A DNA stretch of 64,000 nt. It comes from Azospirillum cavernae. Lineage in GTDB: Bacteria; Pseudomonadota; Alphaproteobacteria; Azospirillales; Azospirillaceae. The notes beneath the pieces are model-generated. The model had not been told where the DNA came from, searched no databases, and was given only the letters and a program-made list of their open reading frames with translations. Of the stretch, positions 56,775-64,000 are shown in pieces; position 1 is the stretch's first letter, and each line of letters begins with the position of its first letter. The stretch lies in NCBI RefSeq assembly GCF_003590795.1, contig NZ_QYUL01000002.1:861001-925000 (forward strand), written 5' to 3'. The translations under genes were made by a program, and so were the position numbers.

Positions 56775-57581
56775 ATGCCGACCGCGATCCTGAAAGAGGC
56801 CCTCGCCGTTGTCGGCGGGGCCGATGAAATGTTGGAGGAGCCGTTGCACGGCGCGGCGCTGGATTTCGGCGCGCTGCCGCCGTTGACCCGTGGCGAGCGC
56901 TGGTCGCTGGGGCTGATGCGGTTTGGCCTGTCGCGGGGCAACCCGCTGTTGCAGGAAAAGCTGCGCGTGCGCCGGAGTCTGGCGGAACTGCCGACCCGTT
57001 TCGGCGCGGAGGGGCCGGGTTTGACCCATCCCAGCCAACTCGCCCCGTATCTGGAGCGTCTCACCGATCTGCCCGACGCGCTGTCGGATGAGGAGATCAT
57101 GCTGGAATCGGCGCTGGCCGCCCTGCTGATTGAATATCGTTTCAAGCATTCCGTCCAGCGCGGTCTGATGTGCTATTATTCGAAACTGGCAAAAAGCGCA
57201 TTTTCCGAAGGTTACAAGAAGCAAAAAATCGTTGGTAAAATCGACAGCGCCGATGAAATGGCGCAAATTCTCGGCGGAATACGGGAAAAATACCTGCTTT
57301 TCATCCGGGATTATCTCTACGCGATTTTGACGCGGGAGGATGTTCTAAAAGGAAAGCCTTTGTTCACAGATCTTTTGACCGCCGTTTTGTTTCTCAGCCG
57401 CATCGGCGAGGGCGGCGTTTTGGGCAAGGAGCCGGACGAGCGTCGCTTGCCCGGGCGGTCCAGCCTGCTGTTCGTCGCCCTGCGCGATCCGGTCCTGCTG
57501 AAGGCGGCGCAGGACAGCGGGTTTCAACGGAGCTTGTCCCGATCAATCAAGGAATTTCCAATCAAGGAGGTGGTGGCGTGA
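56775..57581 (+). CDS. Hypothetical protein (268 aa)
   Basis: Unrecognised soluble, mostly helical protein. No signal peptide or membrane span. The stretch coded at about 57170-57380 is noticeably richer in A and T than its flanks and encodes a Lys/Ile/Tyr-rich segment (AKSAFSEGYKKQKIVGKIDS; GIREKYLLFIRDYLYAILTR), which may be a separate module. Start at 56775 (MPTAILKEALAVVGGAD) is preferred; a GTG at 56700 is in frame. The downstream gene begins inside its stop codon (GTGA), so the two are coupled. Confidence 0.72.
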   Translation: MPTAILKEALAVVGGADEMLEEPLHGAALDFGALPPLTRGERWSLGLMRFGLSRGNPLLQEKLRVRRSLAELPTRFGAEGPGLTHPSQLAPYLERLTDLPDALSDEEIMLESALAALLIEYRFKHSVQRGLMCYYSKLAKSAFSEGYKKQKIVGKIDSADEMAQILGGIREKYLLFIRDYLYAILTREDVLKGKPLFTDLLTAVLFLSRIGEGGVLGKEPDERRLPGRSSLLFVALRDPVLLKAAQDSGFQRSLSRSIKEFPIKEVVA

Positions 57582-58081
57582 TGACGGGCTTCTCAGGAGG
57601 CGCGAACGCGGCGAACGAGGTGATGGCGTTGGGCGTGGTCGGCGTGTTGCTGCTGGCCTGCCTGATGTGGATCGGCGCGTCGGTTTTGCGCGCCGCCCGC
57701 CATATTTTGGGGGTGCGGCGGCGCTATTCCTGGCTGATCAAGAAGCACGCGACCCTGGAACGCGATCTGACCACCGTCCGCCACTCGATTCGCCAGGAGG
57801 AAATCGCGCTGAGCAAGGCTGAAGAGGTTCTGCGCGCCCGGCGGGAGGAGATCGCGGCGGCGGAGGAGCGGTTGCGGACCACCCGAACCACCTGCGTCCG
57901 GGTCTATGACGTGCTGATCGAACGTTACGCCGACAAGGATCGGCTGTGGCTGCTGGCGGACGGGAAAAACGGAGCGACGGGCCGCTGGGCGGTGGCCGCG
58001 CCCGACGTCAAAACCGCGACGGAGATGGTGATGAAAAAGAACTCCGGCGTCGGAAAGCTGGCGCAGGAAGGCCAGATGTGA
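57578..58081 (+). CDS. Membrane-anchored coiled-coil protein (hypothetical)
   Basis: 167 aa. One N-terminal membrane helix (MALGVVGVLLLACLMWIGAS), a basic stretch (GVRRRYSWLIKKH), long coiled coil (LERDLTTVRHSIRQEEIALS; KAEEVLRARREEIAAAEERL), then a small C-terminal domain with VRVYDVLIERYADKDRLWLL and GRWAVAAPDVKTATEMVMKK. Start GTG 57578 (AAGGAGG 7 nt upstream) overlaps the previous stop; ATG 57581 is an alternative. Same plan as the divergent gene at 56143. Function unknown. Confidence 0.74.
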   Translation: MMTGFSGGANAANEVMALGVVGVLLLACLMWIGASVLRAARHILGVRRRYSWLIKKHATLERDLTTVRHSIRQEEIALSKAEEVLRARREEIAAAEERLRTTRTTCVRVYDVLIERYADKDRLWLLADGKNGATGRWAVAAPDVKTATEMVMKKNSGVGKLAQEGQM

Positions 58082-58114
58082 CCGACGGGCCGGGCGCCGA
58101 CGGGGCGTCGGCCT

Positions 58115-58158
58115 GTGTCAAAATGCAAAGACCCGGCGGGCGCGTTGCATTTTGACAC
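58115..58158. repeat. 14-bp perfect inverted repeat
   Basis: GTGTCAAAATGCAA (58115-58128) is perfectly complementary to TTGCATTTTGACAC (58145-58158); spacer 16 nt. A partial third copy (TTTTGCAT) follows at about 58180. Lies between the coiled-coil gene and the 3' end of tRNA-Arg. It could terminate both, or be an end of a lost insertion element (similar TGTCAAAATGCA-type ends are known to me from IS21-like elements, from memory only). Confidence 0.75.
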
Positions 58159-58223
58159 GCAAGACGCATGGGCGCGCCCACTGGCGGGCTTTTGCATCTT
58201 TTTGGAAGAGGAAAACAACGAGG

Positions 58224-58524
58224 TGGTGTCCGCGGCGGGATTCGAACCCACGGCCCCAGGATTCATCCCACTTCGGCTTTCGCCGCCGCCCTTGTGGGGC
58301 GTTCGTGGTCTGGACTGTCCCTTCGCCCTAGGCCCGAAGGCCCGTAGGCGCCGCCCGTCCAGTCTCTACACCTTCCCCCTCGCAGGGGCTTGGCTCGGGA
58401 TCGGCATGACGCAAGCGCGCCGCAGCGTTCCCCGACTTTGAGCGGATCCACTGCGTCGTTTCCGAACGCAGCGCCCAATTCATACTTAGGAATCCTGTGC
58501 TCTATCCTGCTGAGCTACGCGGAC
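58224..58524 (-). tRNA. tRNA-Arg(CCT) interrupted by a group I intron
   Basis: Exon 1 is 58488-58524 (37 nt: acceptor GTCCGCG, D arm GCTC/GAGC, anticodon 5' stem CAGGA, loop to TTCCT). Exon 2 is 58224-58263 (40 nt: AA, 3' stem TCCTG, T arm GTGGG-TTCGAAT-CCCGC, acceptor CGCGGAC, A, CCA). Joined, they make a 77-nt tRNA with an intact anticodon loop TTCCTAA (anticodon CCT) and a full acceptor stem. The break comes right after U36, as in group I introns (exon ends in U, intron ends in G). This decodes AGG; the same tRNA is split in Agrobacterium tumefaciens. Confidence 0.95.
58264..58487 (-). ncRNA. Self-splicing group I intron (IC3-like) in tRNA-Arg(CCT)
   Basis: 224 nt, no open reading frame. 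P1 can form between exon UCC(U) and intron GGG (58474-58476). P2 is a stem CTGCGTTCG/CGACGCAG capped by GAAA (58451-58471). P7 is GACTG (58360-58364) with CAGTC (58313-58317). The region before P7 reads GAAGGTGTAGAGACTGGACGG, and the 3' part has a hairpin CGGC-GAAA-GCCG (58274-58285). These match, in order and wording, the Azoarcus tRNA-Ile intron as I remember it, including a compensated P7 base pair. The intron ends in G (58264). Splicing is predicted, not shown. Confidence 0.93.
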
Positions 58525-58606
58525 CTAACCTCGTTGTTCCCCACTCTCTACCCTGAACCGGATGATCCGGCAACACCCGTCGCCACAGAAAGCGGGGCGA
58601 GGCGCG

Positions 58607-59296
<690 letters not shown>

Positions 59297-59454
59297 GGCG
59301 TGTCCTTAAGACAAAGGGGCGCGGGGACAAAGATGCGGCGGGCGATCTGAAAAGCGATTGGATCATAAAAAGGATCCGCCCGGCGGGTTGGCAAGCGGGA
59401 ACAGGGCGACTACCTTCGGCGGATTCCGTTTTGGCAGTTTTGAGTGATGGTTTG

Positions 59455-61806
59455 ATGGATCGGTTCGCAACGCCCGCAACGTGTCGGCGCGGGTTGGCCC
59501 GCCTGTTCGGCGCGCTGGCTTTTCTGACGCTGGCTTTGGCTGGCCCCGTCACCGCCGCCGCTCCGGCGGCGGGCGGCGGCGCTGCGGTGGCCCCGGTCCC
59601 GGCGGCTCCCGCCGCGACCGCCCCCGCTGGCGCGGTCGCGGCGGGGGAGCCGACGATCCAACAGTTGGAGGCGATGGCCTCCACCCTGGAAAACCCCGAG
59701 GCGCGGGCCAAGCTGGTCGAGCAGCTCCGCGCCCTGGTCGCCGCGCAAAAGGGCCTGACCCCGGCCAAGCCGCCGGAACCGGAAGCCTCGCTGCCGCAAA
59801 CGCTGGGCGCCCGCGCGTTGGGCTTTCTGGCCGATCATATGGATGTGGTCAGCCGCCAACTGGTCCAGGTGGGCGACATCTTCGCCGATCTGCCGGGCAC
59901 GGTCGCCTGGATCAACCGGCAGATGGAGGATTCCTCGGCCCGTGACCGCTGGTCGCAGATCGGCTATGAGCTGCTGCTGATCCTTGGCGTCGGCGGGACG
60001 ACGGCCTGGGGGATCTGGTGGCTGCTGGGTCGTCCGCATCGGGCGCTGGCGGCGCGGGTCGTGCCCTCGCCGTTGATGCGGATTCCAAGGCTGTTGGCGC
60101 GGGCCGCGCTGGAGCTGGTTCCCATCGTCGCCTTCATCGTCATCGCCTACACCGTGCTGTCGGTGACGGAGCCGGGGACGCGGGTGCGGCTGGTGGTGCT
60201 GGCCGTCATCAACGCCTCGGTCATCGTGCAGGCGCTGTTGATCGTGGTTGGCATGCTGGTGGCGCCGGGCGCGCCGCATCTGCGGTTGATCCGCGCGGGC
60301 GAGGCGGGCGCGCGCCGGGCCTATGTCTGGATCCGCCGTCTGATCGCCGCCGCCGTCTATGGCTATTTCCTCGCCGAAGGGGCCTATGTGCTGGGGCTGC
60401 CGCTGGGCGCTTATGGCGCGTTGCTGAAGCTGTTGGGCGTCTTGATCGCCGGGATGTTGATCGTCCTGATCCTGCAAAACCGCGCCAGCGTCGCCGCCTG
60501 GATGCACGGCAACCCGCTGTCGGGCGACGGCGACCCCGACGCGACGGCGGAGCGCGAGTCCGAGGGGCAGGGCGCGGTCCTGCGTTCCGCCCGGCGGCGC
60601 TTCGCCGACATTTGGCATGTGCTGGCCATCGCCTATGTCAGCGTGACGTTGGGCGTCTGGGTGCTGAACGTCTATGGCGGGTTCGAGTATCTGGCCCGCG
60701 CCACCGCCATCACCATTGTGTCGGTGGTCGCCGCCCGTCTGTTGGTGACGGCGCTGAACCGGGGGCTGCGCCGCAGCCTGACCGCCAACCGCGACCTGCG
60801 CGGCAGCCTGCCGCAGCTTTACGAACGCACCTTTTTCTACCTGCCGATCCTGCAACGGGTTGGCAAGACGCTGATCTGGCTGGTGGCGTTGGGCGTGGTG
60901 CTGGATGGCTGGGGCATTGATTCGCTGGCCTGGACCGAGTCGGCGCTGGGCCGCCACATCGTCGGCAGCGTGCTGTCCATCAGCCTGCTGCTGTCCGGCG
61001 CGGTCGTGGCGTGGGAGGTGGTCAGCGCCTTGATCGAGCATTTCCTGACCTCCACCGACCATGACGGCACGCGCATCGAACGCAGCGCGCGGGTGCGCAC
61101 CCTGCTGCCGCTGCTGCGCAACGCCTTCCTGATCCTGCTGGTGACGATGGTGTCGCTCATCACCCTGTCGGAGTTGGGCGTCAACATCGCGCCGCTGCTG
61201 GCCGGCGCCGGCGTCGTCGGCTTGGCCATCGGTTTTGGCTCGCAAAGTCTGGTCAAGGACATCATCACCGGCCTGTTCATTCTGTTTGAAGACACGGTGT
61301 CGGTCGGCGATTCGGTGGATGTCGGCGGCGGTCATTCCGGGACGGTGGAGGCCATCTCCATCCGCTCGATCCGGCTGCGCGACGGCGCCGGGGCGGTGCA
61401 TTCCGTGCCCTTCAGCGCCGTCACCACGGTGAAGAACATGAGCAAGGATTTCTCCATCGCTCTCTTCAACGTGTCGGTGTCCAACCGCGAGGATCCCGAC
61501 CGCGTCATCGCCGTGCTGAAGGAGGTGGGGGCCGAGGTTCAGGAGGACCGGAGGTTGGGTATGGACATCCTGACCCCGCTGGAGGTGATGGGGGTGGACA
61601 AGCTGTCCGACACCGGCATCAACATTCTGGCCCAATTCAAAACCCGCCCGACCAAGCAGGCCGGGGTGGCCCGCGCCTTCAATCTGAGCATGAAGAAGCG
61701 GTTCGACGAGCTGGGCATCGCCATGCCGAGCCAGTCGATGCAGTTGGTCGTCGGCCAAGGCGCCCACGACCGCGCGATGGCCGAGGCGTTGAGCCAAGGC
61801 TCGTAA
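59455..61806 (+). CDS. Large MscS-type mechanosensitive channel
   Basis: 783 aa. Signal peptide (LARLFGALAFLTLALAGPVT), periplasmic helical part with Ala/Pro-rich linker, about eight further membrane helices and the MscS core: pore helix APLLAGAGVVGLAIGFGSQS, LVKDIITGLFILFEDTVSVG, then the beta domain (VDVGGGHSGTVEAISIRSIR). Opens under membrane tension during hypo-osmotic shock; the large size is like YnaI/YbiO-type homologues. Start 59455 (MDRFATPATCRRG); the frame is open far upstream without similarity. Confidence 0.92.
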   Translation: MDRFATPATCRRGLARLFGALAFLTLALAGPVTAAAPAAGGGAAVAPVPAAPAATAPAGAVAAGEPTIQQLEAMASTLENPEARAKLVEQLRALVAAQKGLTPAKPPEPEASLPQTLGARALGFLADHMDVVSRQLVQVGDIFADLPGTVAWINRQMEDSSARDRWSQIGYELLLILGVGGTTAWGIWWLLGRPHRALAARVVPSPLMRIPRLLARAALELVPIVAFIVIAYTVLSVTEPGTRVRLVVLAVINASVIVQALLIVVGMLVAPGAPHLRLIRAGEAGARRAYVWIRRLIAAAVYGYFLAEGAYVLGLPLGAYGALLKLLGVLIAGMLIVLILQNRASVAAWMHGNPLSGDGDPDATAERESEGQGAVLRSARRRFADIWHVLAIAYVSVTLGVWVLNVYGGFEYLARATAITIVSVVAARLLVTALNRGLRRSLTANRDLRGSLPQLYERTFFYLPILQRVGKTLIWLVALGVVLDGWGIDSLAWTESALGRHIVGSVLSISLLLSGAVVAWEVVSALIEHFLTSTDHDGTRIERSARVRTLLPLLRNAFLILLVTMVSLITLSELGVNIAPLLAGAGVVGLAIGFGSQSLVKDIITGLFILFEDTVSVGDSVDVGGGHSGTVEAISIRSIRLRDGAGAVHSVPFSAVTTVKNMSKDFSIALFNVSVSNREDPDRVIAVLKEVGAEVQEDRRLGMDILTPLEVMGVDKLSDTGINILAQFKTRPTKQAGVARAFNLSMKKRFDELGIAMPSQSMQLVVGQGAHDRAMAEALSQGS

Positions 61807-61813
61807 CGGCGGG

Positions 61814-62797
61814 TCAGGCGGGCGGCGGCGGTTCTGTCATCGCCGCCGCCCGTTCCCGCTTCCCCTGCTCCCAGGCCAGCAGGGCGCGTTTGCAGGGAAC
61901 GCCGTAGCGGTAGCGGTGGATGATCCCCGATTTCTGGATCGCCCGATGGCAGGGAACCAGCAGACACAGCGGATTCCGCCCGCCCGCCGCTCCCACCGCC
62001 CGCAGCGCTGCCGGGTTGCCGACCGCTTGGGCGAGCGACTCGTAGGACGCCACCGCCCCGATGGGGATGCGCATCAGCGCCCGCCACACCGCGATCTGAA
62101 AATCGGTTCCCTTCAGCAACAGGCGGATCGGTTCGTTGGCGCTTTGGACAGCGTTTTTCCCCCTCCCTAGCCCTCCCCCGCTGGCGCGGGAGAGGGAACG
62201 GTTTTCGCGCGTTACCAAAGATCCTGTCTCCCTCTCCCGCGCAGCGGGGGAGGGGCGGGGAGGGGGCCGGAGCGCTCCCTCCTCCGGCAGCGGGGTGAGG
62301 CCGAACACCCGATCCGCCAACGGGCGGGTGGCCCCATCGTCGGCGACCCGTTGGGCGTCGGGCCAGAAGGCCGCCAACTCGGCCAAGCCGTCGCGGCCAT
62401 CCTCCGCCGTGGCGAAGCCCAGCCAGCACAGGCCGCGCTCGCTCGTCGCCAGCAGGGCGCGGCCAAAGGGGCTGTCGTGCCACCCCCAGCGGATGACCAA
62501 TCGCTCCCCCAGCGCCTTCGCGTCGGCGGGGGAAAGCGTCTCCACGACCGGCGGATCGGGGGCGTCTGGCGCGGGGATGGCCAGTTGCCGGGCGATGTGG
62601 TCGGGCGCCAGAAAGGCGACGAAGCGCTCCGGCTCAACCCCGGCCCAGTGGGTGAACCGGCGCCGCAATTCCTCCAGAGCCAGCCCCGCCGAGTCGGCGA
62701 GCCGGTCGAGCGCCGCGTCGTCCACCCCGCGCTCTTGCAGGATGCGCAGCGTGTCGGCCAACAGGCGGGCGCGTTGCGCGGAGTCCAGGGCGGGCAT
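61814..62797 (-). CDS. Ada-like O6-alkylguanine-DNA methyltransferase carrying a translated repeat
   Basis: 327 aa. N-terminal helix-turn-helix-like part (LDRLADSAGLALEELRRRFT, HWAGVEPERFVAFLAP; AraC type as in Ada, but no Ada zinc domain), a linker with SERGLCWLGF, and the alkyltransferase domain: GTDFQIAVWRALMRIPIGAV, active-site LLVPCHRAIQ (Cys acceptor), HRYRYGVPCKRALL. Between the two, residues about 178-213 are encoded by copy 3 of the genome's palindromic repeat (62159-62266, 108 nt, in frame), giving RPPPRPSPAARERETG and SRASGGGLGRGK. The insert falls in a loop before the catalytic domain. Lies 7 bp after the DUF2244 gene. Confidence 0.9.
   Translation of the reverse strand: MPALDSAQRARLLADTLRILQERGVDDAALDRLADSAGLALEELRRRFTHWAGVEPERFVAFLAPDHIARQLAIPAPDAPDPPVVETLSPADAKALGERLVIRWGWHDSPFGRALLATSERGLCWLGFATAEDGRDGLAELAAFWPDAQRVADDGATRPLADRVFGLTPLPEEGALRPPPRPSPAARERETGSLVTRENRSLSRASGGGLGRGKNAVQSANEPIRLLLKGTDFQIAVWRALMRIPIGAVASYESLAQAVGNPAALRAVGAAGGRNPLCLLVPCHRAIQKSGIIHRYRYGVPCKRALLAWEQGKRERAAAMTEPPPPA
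62159..62266. repeat. Palindromic two-hairpin repeat, copy 3 (inside a gene)
   Basis: Arms CCCCCTCCCTAGCCCTCCCC (62159-) and the G-rich complement ending 62266, inner hairpins GCGGGAGAGGGA and TCCCTCTCCCGC. Length 108 nt, divisible by three, with no stop in the frame of the alkyltransferase gene. Orientation as copy 2. Confidence 0.85.
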
Positions 62798-62804
62798 CGA
62801 CGGC

Positions 62805-63320
62805 TTATCCGGCAGGGGCGGGCGGGCAGGGCGGGCGGCGCCACGCCCGCAGCGCGTCGTCCAGCGCCAGGGCGAAGGCCGCGCGCTCCTCCGGCGACAG
62901 GAAGGATCCGACGCCCACCGATCGCCCGTGCGAGGACAGCGTGACCTGCGGGCCGTGCGCGGATTGATCGTCCTGGCGAACGCGCAGCCAATAGGGATGA
63001 AAGCGGGTCAGCCGTTCCCGCGCCCGTTCGTCCACCCGCCGCACGGTCAGATCGGCGTCGGTCAGACGAACCTGCTCATAGCGCCGGGCGGCGCGGGCGT
63101 TGACGCGGAAGGCCAGCCACAGCAGGAGAACATCCAGGCCGCAAAAGGGGGCGACCGGCCAAGCGCCAATGGCCCAGGCTCCCCCGGCGATCAACAGATT
63201 GAGCGTGATGACGACGCCCATCAGGGCGCGAACGCCGCCACGCCCCAGACTGCGGTGCGGGTGGAGGATGGCGTCGAAAAACACACGGGACGCGCCGCCT
63301 GTGGATCCGTCGCTGGGCAT
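62805..63320 (-). CDS. DUF2244 family membrane protein
   Basis: 171 aa. FFDAILHPHRSLGRGGVRAL at the N-terminus, two hydrophobic helices (LMGVVITLNLLIAGGAWAIG; FCGLDVLLLWLAFRVNARAA) and a cytoplasmic domain LTRFHPYWLRVRQDDQ, the DUF2244 pattern. Common in alphaproteobacteria; function unknown. Start at 63320 (MPSDGSTGGASRVFFD). Confidence 0.9.
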   Translation of the reverse strand: MPSDGSTGGASRVFFDAILHPHRSLGRGGVRALMGVVITLNLLIAGGAWAIGAWPVAPFCGLDVLLLWLAFRVNARAARRYEQVRLTDADLTVRRVDERARERLTRFHPYWLRVRQDDQSAHGPQVTLSSHGRSVGVGSFLSPEERAAFALALDDALRAWRRPPCPPAPAG

Positions 63321-63415
63321 CGGAGCAGAGTAACGGAGAAGGCCGGGCGGGAGAACGGCGAAGATCCCGCCCGATCCGCCCACCCCATTCGCCCACCCCA
63401 TCCGATTGGCTGGCC

Positions 63416-63835
63416 TTAGGCGGCCATAGACACCAGCGGAACGACGCCGCCATGCAGAACCCAGGGCATGGCGATTTCGCAACCTTCATCGGCCCAATCG
63501 GGCAGGACGAAGATGCGGACCTGATCGGTGGCCCCGGCGGCGATCATCGCGTCGGCCAAGGCGGAGGCCCATTGCCAATCGGTCAGCACGATGGCGCTGC
63601 GCAGATGCCCGCAGGATCGGGCCAGACGCATCAGTTCGACCACCCGTTCGGGCCGGAAATTGTCGGCCTGGAAATGGTCAAACTCGATCAAGCTGGTCCA
63701 GGCGCGTTCCCGCAAGCTCAGACAGCACTCTTTGATTTGAGCGATGGCGGCGTCGCGCTGCGCCATCGACAGATCCCCTTGCATCCGGACATGCAAGCCC
63801 CAACTGGTCGGGGCAACGGCGTAAGAGCCTGTCAT
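63416..63835 (-). CDS. Hypothetical protein (STAS/SpoIIAA-like fold possible)
   Basis: 139 aa, no signal or membrane helix. The alternation of strands and helices (GLHVRMQGDLSMAQRDAAIA; SLIEFDHFQADNFRPERVVE; SAIVLTDWQWASALADAMIA; VRIFVLPDWADEGCEIAMPW) resembles the SpoIIAA/STAS-like domains found in many alphaproteobacteria, but no family-specific residue proves this. Start at 63835 (MTGSYAVAPTSWGL) has GGTGGAGA 4-5 nt upstream. Upstream DNA to the window end is AT-rich. Confidence 0.7.
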   Translation of the reverse strand: MTGSYAVAPTSWGLHVRMQGDLSMAQRDAAIAQIKECCLSLRERAWTSLIEFDHFQADNFRPERVVELMRLARSCGHLRSAIVLTDWQWASALADAMIAAGATDQVRIFVLPDWADEGCEIAMPWVLHGGVVPLVSMAA

Positions 63836-64000
63836 GCTTTCTCCACCTCGCTTCCGAAACAGACGCTGCGTCTGGTTCCGGTTGGGCCAACTCCGCCATC
63901 GGTTGTTCCGATGGAAAGATTTTTTCACCAAAGCCATTCAATGAAATACGCTCGTCTGCTTTATCAATACCAAATCAATGCAGATGATGGAAGACTTAAC

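Noticed and set aside
58115..58478. Short open frames over the tRNA-Arg intron
   Set aside because: They cross exon and helix elements of the tRNA and intron and lack similarity; the region is explained by RNA structure, and no homing endonuclease frame is present.
62136..63419. 427-residue plus-strand frame over the alkyltransferase and DUF2244 genes
   Set aside because: Antisense shadow with Ser/Arg-rich product; both minus-strand genes have clear families.

Overview
The window is high-GC chromosomal DNA of an alphaproteobacterium, most likely a Rhodospirillales member. The evidence is the trpB-trpA-accD-folC order, the coaBC-dut pair, a Ros/MucR regulator, an olsB-olsA ornithine-lipid pair, a DUF1289 protein, a DUF2244 protein, and a tRNA-Arg(CCT) that carries a group I intron of the kind known from Agrobacterium. 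Genus and species cannot be fixed from the sequence. Coding density is near 90 percent, and many neighbouring genes overlap by GTGA, ATGA or TGATG junctions.

Layout. 0-14 kb holds the 3' end of pnp, a lone AapJ-like binding protein, coaBC-dut, a LuxO-like sigma-54 activator facing a receiver-HPt protein, trpBA, accD, folC, and a large acidic zinc-ribbon protein. 14-31 kb holds an NDP-forming acyl-CoA synthetase/GNAT fusion, an L-lactate dehydrogenase, a LysR/epimerase divergent pair, a UMF1-type MFS protein with a small coiled-coil partner, a TPR-PRMT-like methyltransferase, an adenosine-deaminase-family lipoprotein, ppa, a YejA-like binding protein, an orphan modD, and the compact operon yggT-yggU-folD-corA. 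32-42 kb holds tRNA-Ala, a cNMP-sensor histidine kinase, a GST/NTF2-like/tautomerase operon divergent from hxlR-cobB, a uracil-DNA glycosylase family protein, and a binding protein next to a chemoreceptor. 41.8-44.4 kb is a small accessory patch (beta-helix protein, lower GC; orphan beta-class DNA methyltransferase). 44-64 kb holds an AraC regulator and YdcZ exporter, tRNA-Gly, olsB-olsA, mucR, a TusA-like protein, tsaB-rimI, a VanX-like dipeptidase, a degenerate polysaccharide deacetylase, nfu, a class III cyclase, the TSUP/TIGR02186/UspA operon, an unrecognised three-gene locus, intron-bearing tRNA-Arg, a sulfite-oxidase-like enzyme, an MscS channel, and a DUF2244-ada operon.

Most striking features. 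(1) tRNA-Arg(CCT) at 58224-58524 (minus) is split in its anticodon loop by a 224-nt group I intron whose helices can be drawn. (2) A palindromic two-hairpin element of about 108 bp occurs three times (5861, 18132, 62159); two copies are intergenic, but the third lies inside the O6-alkylguanine-DNA methyltransferase gene, is exactly 36 codons long and keeps the frame open, so it is translated. (3) Two short membrane/coiled-coil proteins of similar design flank an unrecognised 268-residue protein at 56.1-58.1 kb. (4) At least two genes (a LysR regulator and the zinc-ribbon protein) have a TATACT -10 box 7-9 nt from the start codon, which implies leaderless transcripts.

The window contains no phage structural module, transposase gene, CRISPR array or rRNA. 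The exceptions to a vertically inherited core are the 41.8-44.4 kb patch, the repeats, and possibly the intron.
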